A DNA stretch of 16,459 nucleotides from Chrysochromulina tobinii (lineage: Eukaryota; Haptophyta; Prymnesiales; Chrysochromulinaceae). The stretch is from NCBI GenBank assembly GCA_001275005.1, contig JWZX01000475.1, forward strand, positions 1 through 16,459. The letters are read 5' to 3'. The position numbers and the translations under genes were made by a program. Within the stretch, counting starts at the first letter, position 1; each line of letters starts with the position of its first letter. Below, piece after piece: positions 15,981-16,459 of the stretch. Below the pieces are notes generated by a model. It worked only from the letters and a program-made list of their open reading frames with translations, was not told where the DNA came from and ran no database searches.

Positions 15981-16459
15981 CAGCCCGGCCGAGGGAAGGA
16001 CATACGCTGACGCGTGGTCACGCCGAGGCTTGGGGCCGGCATGGCGTTCAGGTTGTACTAGAACGAGGATCAGTTGAAACGGCGGGCCGCGGGGTAGCAG
16101 AGGCCGACAGCCGAGCCGAGCGGACGGGCGCGCGCGGGCGGCAAATATCAAAGGCTCTGGGTACGTGGTTGCCTAGTTTGTTGTTTGCGGCGTTAACACG
16201 ATCGTCGTTCACACACGAACCGAACAGCGCTCGGTACCGCGCAGCCGAGCTGGAGAGCTGAGCTTAAGAGGCCAAAAAGTAAATAAATGTAATAGTAGGC
16301 GTAGAGGTGGCAGCGAAGCACCAGGTCGCGCGGAACGAGTCCTGAGAGCGTTGCTGCGATGACGGGGGTATACCAGACAAGGATGTTGAAAGCGTTCGGC
16401 TTGCGGGTGCCGACACGCGTGGCTCCAACCCGCCGGTGATGCGCGGTCTGCCCCGGCCG
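15981..16459. other. 3' UTR and flank to window edge
   Basis: No supported gene. AATAAATGTAA at 16282-16292 joins an AATAAA signal to a TGTAA element, about 300 nt after the stop, and probably ends the RNA-binding protein transcript. A minus-strand frame (16193-16459) is open to the edge but weakly supported. Confidence 0.5.
16282..16292 (+). terminator. Probable polyadenylation signal
   Basis: AATAAA overlaps or abuts TGTAA in an AT-rich island inside GC-rich DNA, downstream of a plus-strand gene. Both motifs are known algal/eukaryotic poly(A) signals. Confidence 0.5.

Noticed and set aside
16193-16459. Minus-strand frame of 89 codons open to the right edge, with a hydrophobic run (YAYYYIYLLFGLL)
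   Set aside because: It could be the tail of a membrane protein, but it uses AT-rich codons unlike every neighbour and the hydrophobic run is the antisense of the AATAAATGTAA signal. Sequence beyond the edge would decide.

Overview
This window looks like nuclear DNA from a GC-rich unicellular alga, most likely a haptophyte-type or related secondary-plastid lineage. The evidence is: long GC-rich ORFs; clear spliceosomal introns of 62-67 nt with GT...AG ends; a ClpC-like HSP100 that begins with a signal-peptide-like leader, as plastid proteins of such algae do; CCCH/RRM RNA-binding proteins; and a giant NACHT-WD40 gene of a style I associate with phytoplankton genomes. The lineage call is inference from memory, not a search result.

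Layout, left to right: (1) 19-2802 (+), a tandem OB-fold protein with a C-terminal SAM-dependent methyltransferase domain, possibly 5'-incomplete. (2) 3014-9111 (+), one nine-exon gene (1857 aa by my splice model) encoding NACHT NTPase, an embedded RelA/SpoT-like nucleotidyltransferase, winged helix/helical region, a Rossmann/amidotransferase-like domain, a second near-identical winged helix/helical block and a WD40 propeller. (3) 9112-10244, about 1.1 kb without a supported protein gene, holding a tRNA-like/SINE-like element and low-complexity DNA. (4) 10245-12920 (-), a ClpC-like AAA+ unfoldase without a normal M-domain and without a recognisable ClpP-docking tripeptide. (5) 13033-14919 (-), a low-complexity protein of unknown function. 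(6) 15045-15980 (+), an RRM plus two-CCCH RNA-binding protein, divergent from (5) across a 125-bp spacer. (7) 15981-16459, 3' UTR with an AATAAA signal and nothing else I can support.

The genes do not form an obvious pathway. The centre of interest is the NACHT-WD40 gene. It has the plan of an NLR/STAND sensor: WD40 propeller as likely recognition surface, NACHT as switch, and an RSH-like domain that could act as a nucleotide-modifying output module. Its seven near-identical WD40 blades are each built on symmetric phase-1 exons separated by mutually homologous introns, so blades can be gained or lost without breaking the frame. Residue differences between blades concentrate in two short patches. 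The middle of the gene carries a recent chimeric duplication whose junctions can be read directly from the sequence. All splice sites were read by eye; the strongest internal check is that nine exons joined at eight phase-1 sites give one uninterrupted frame.
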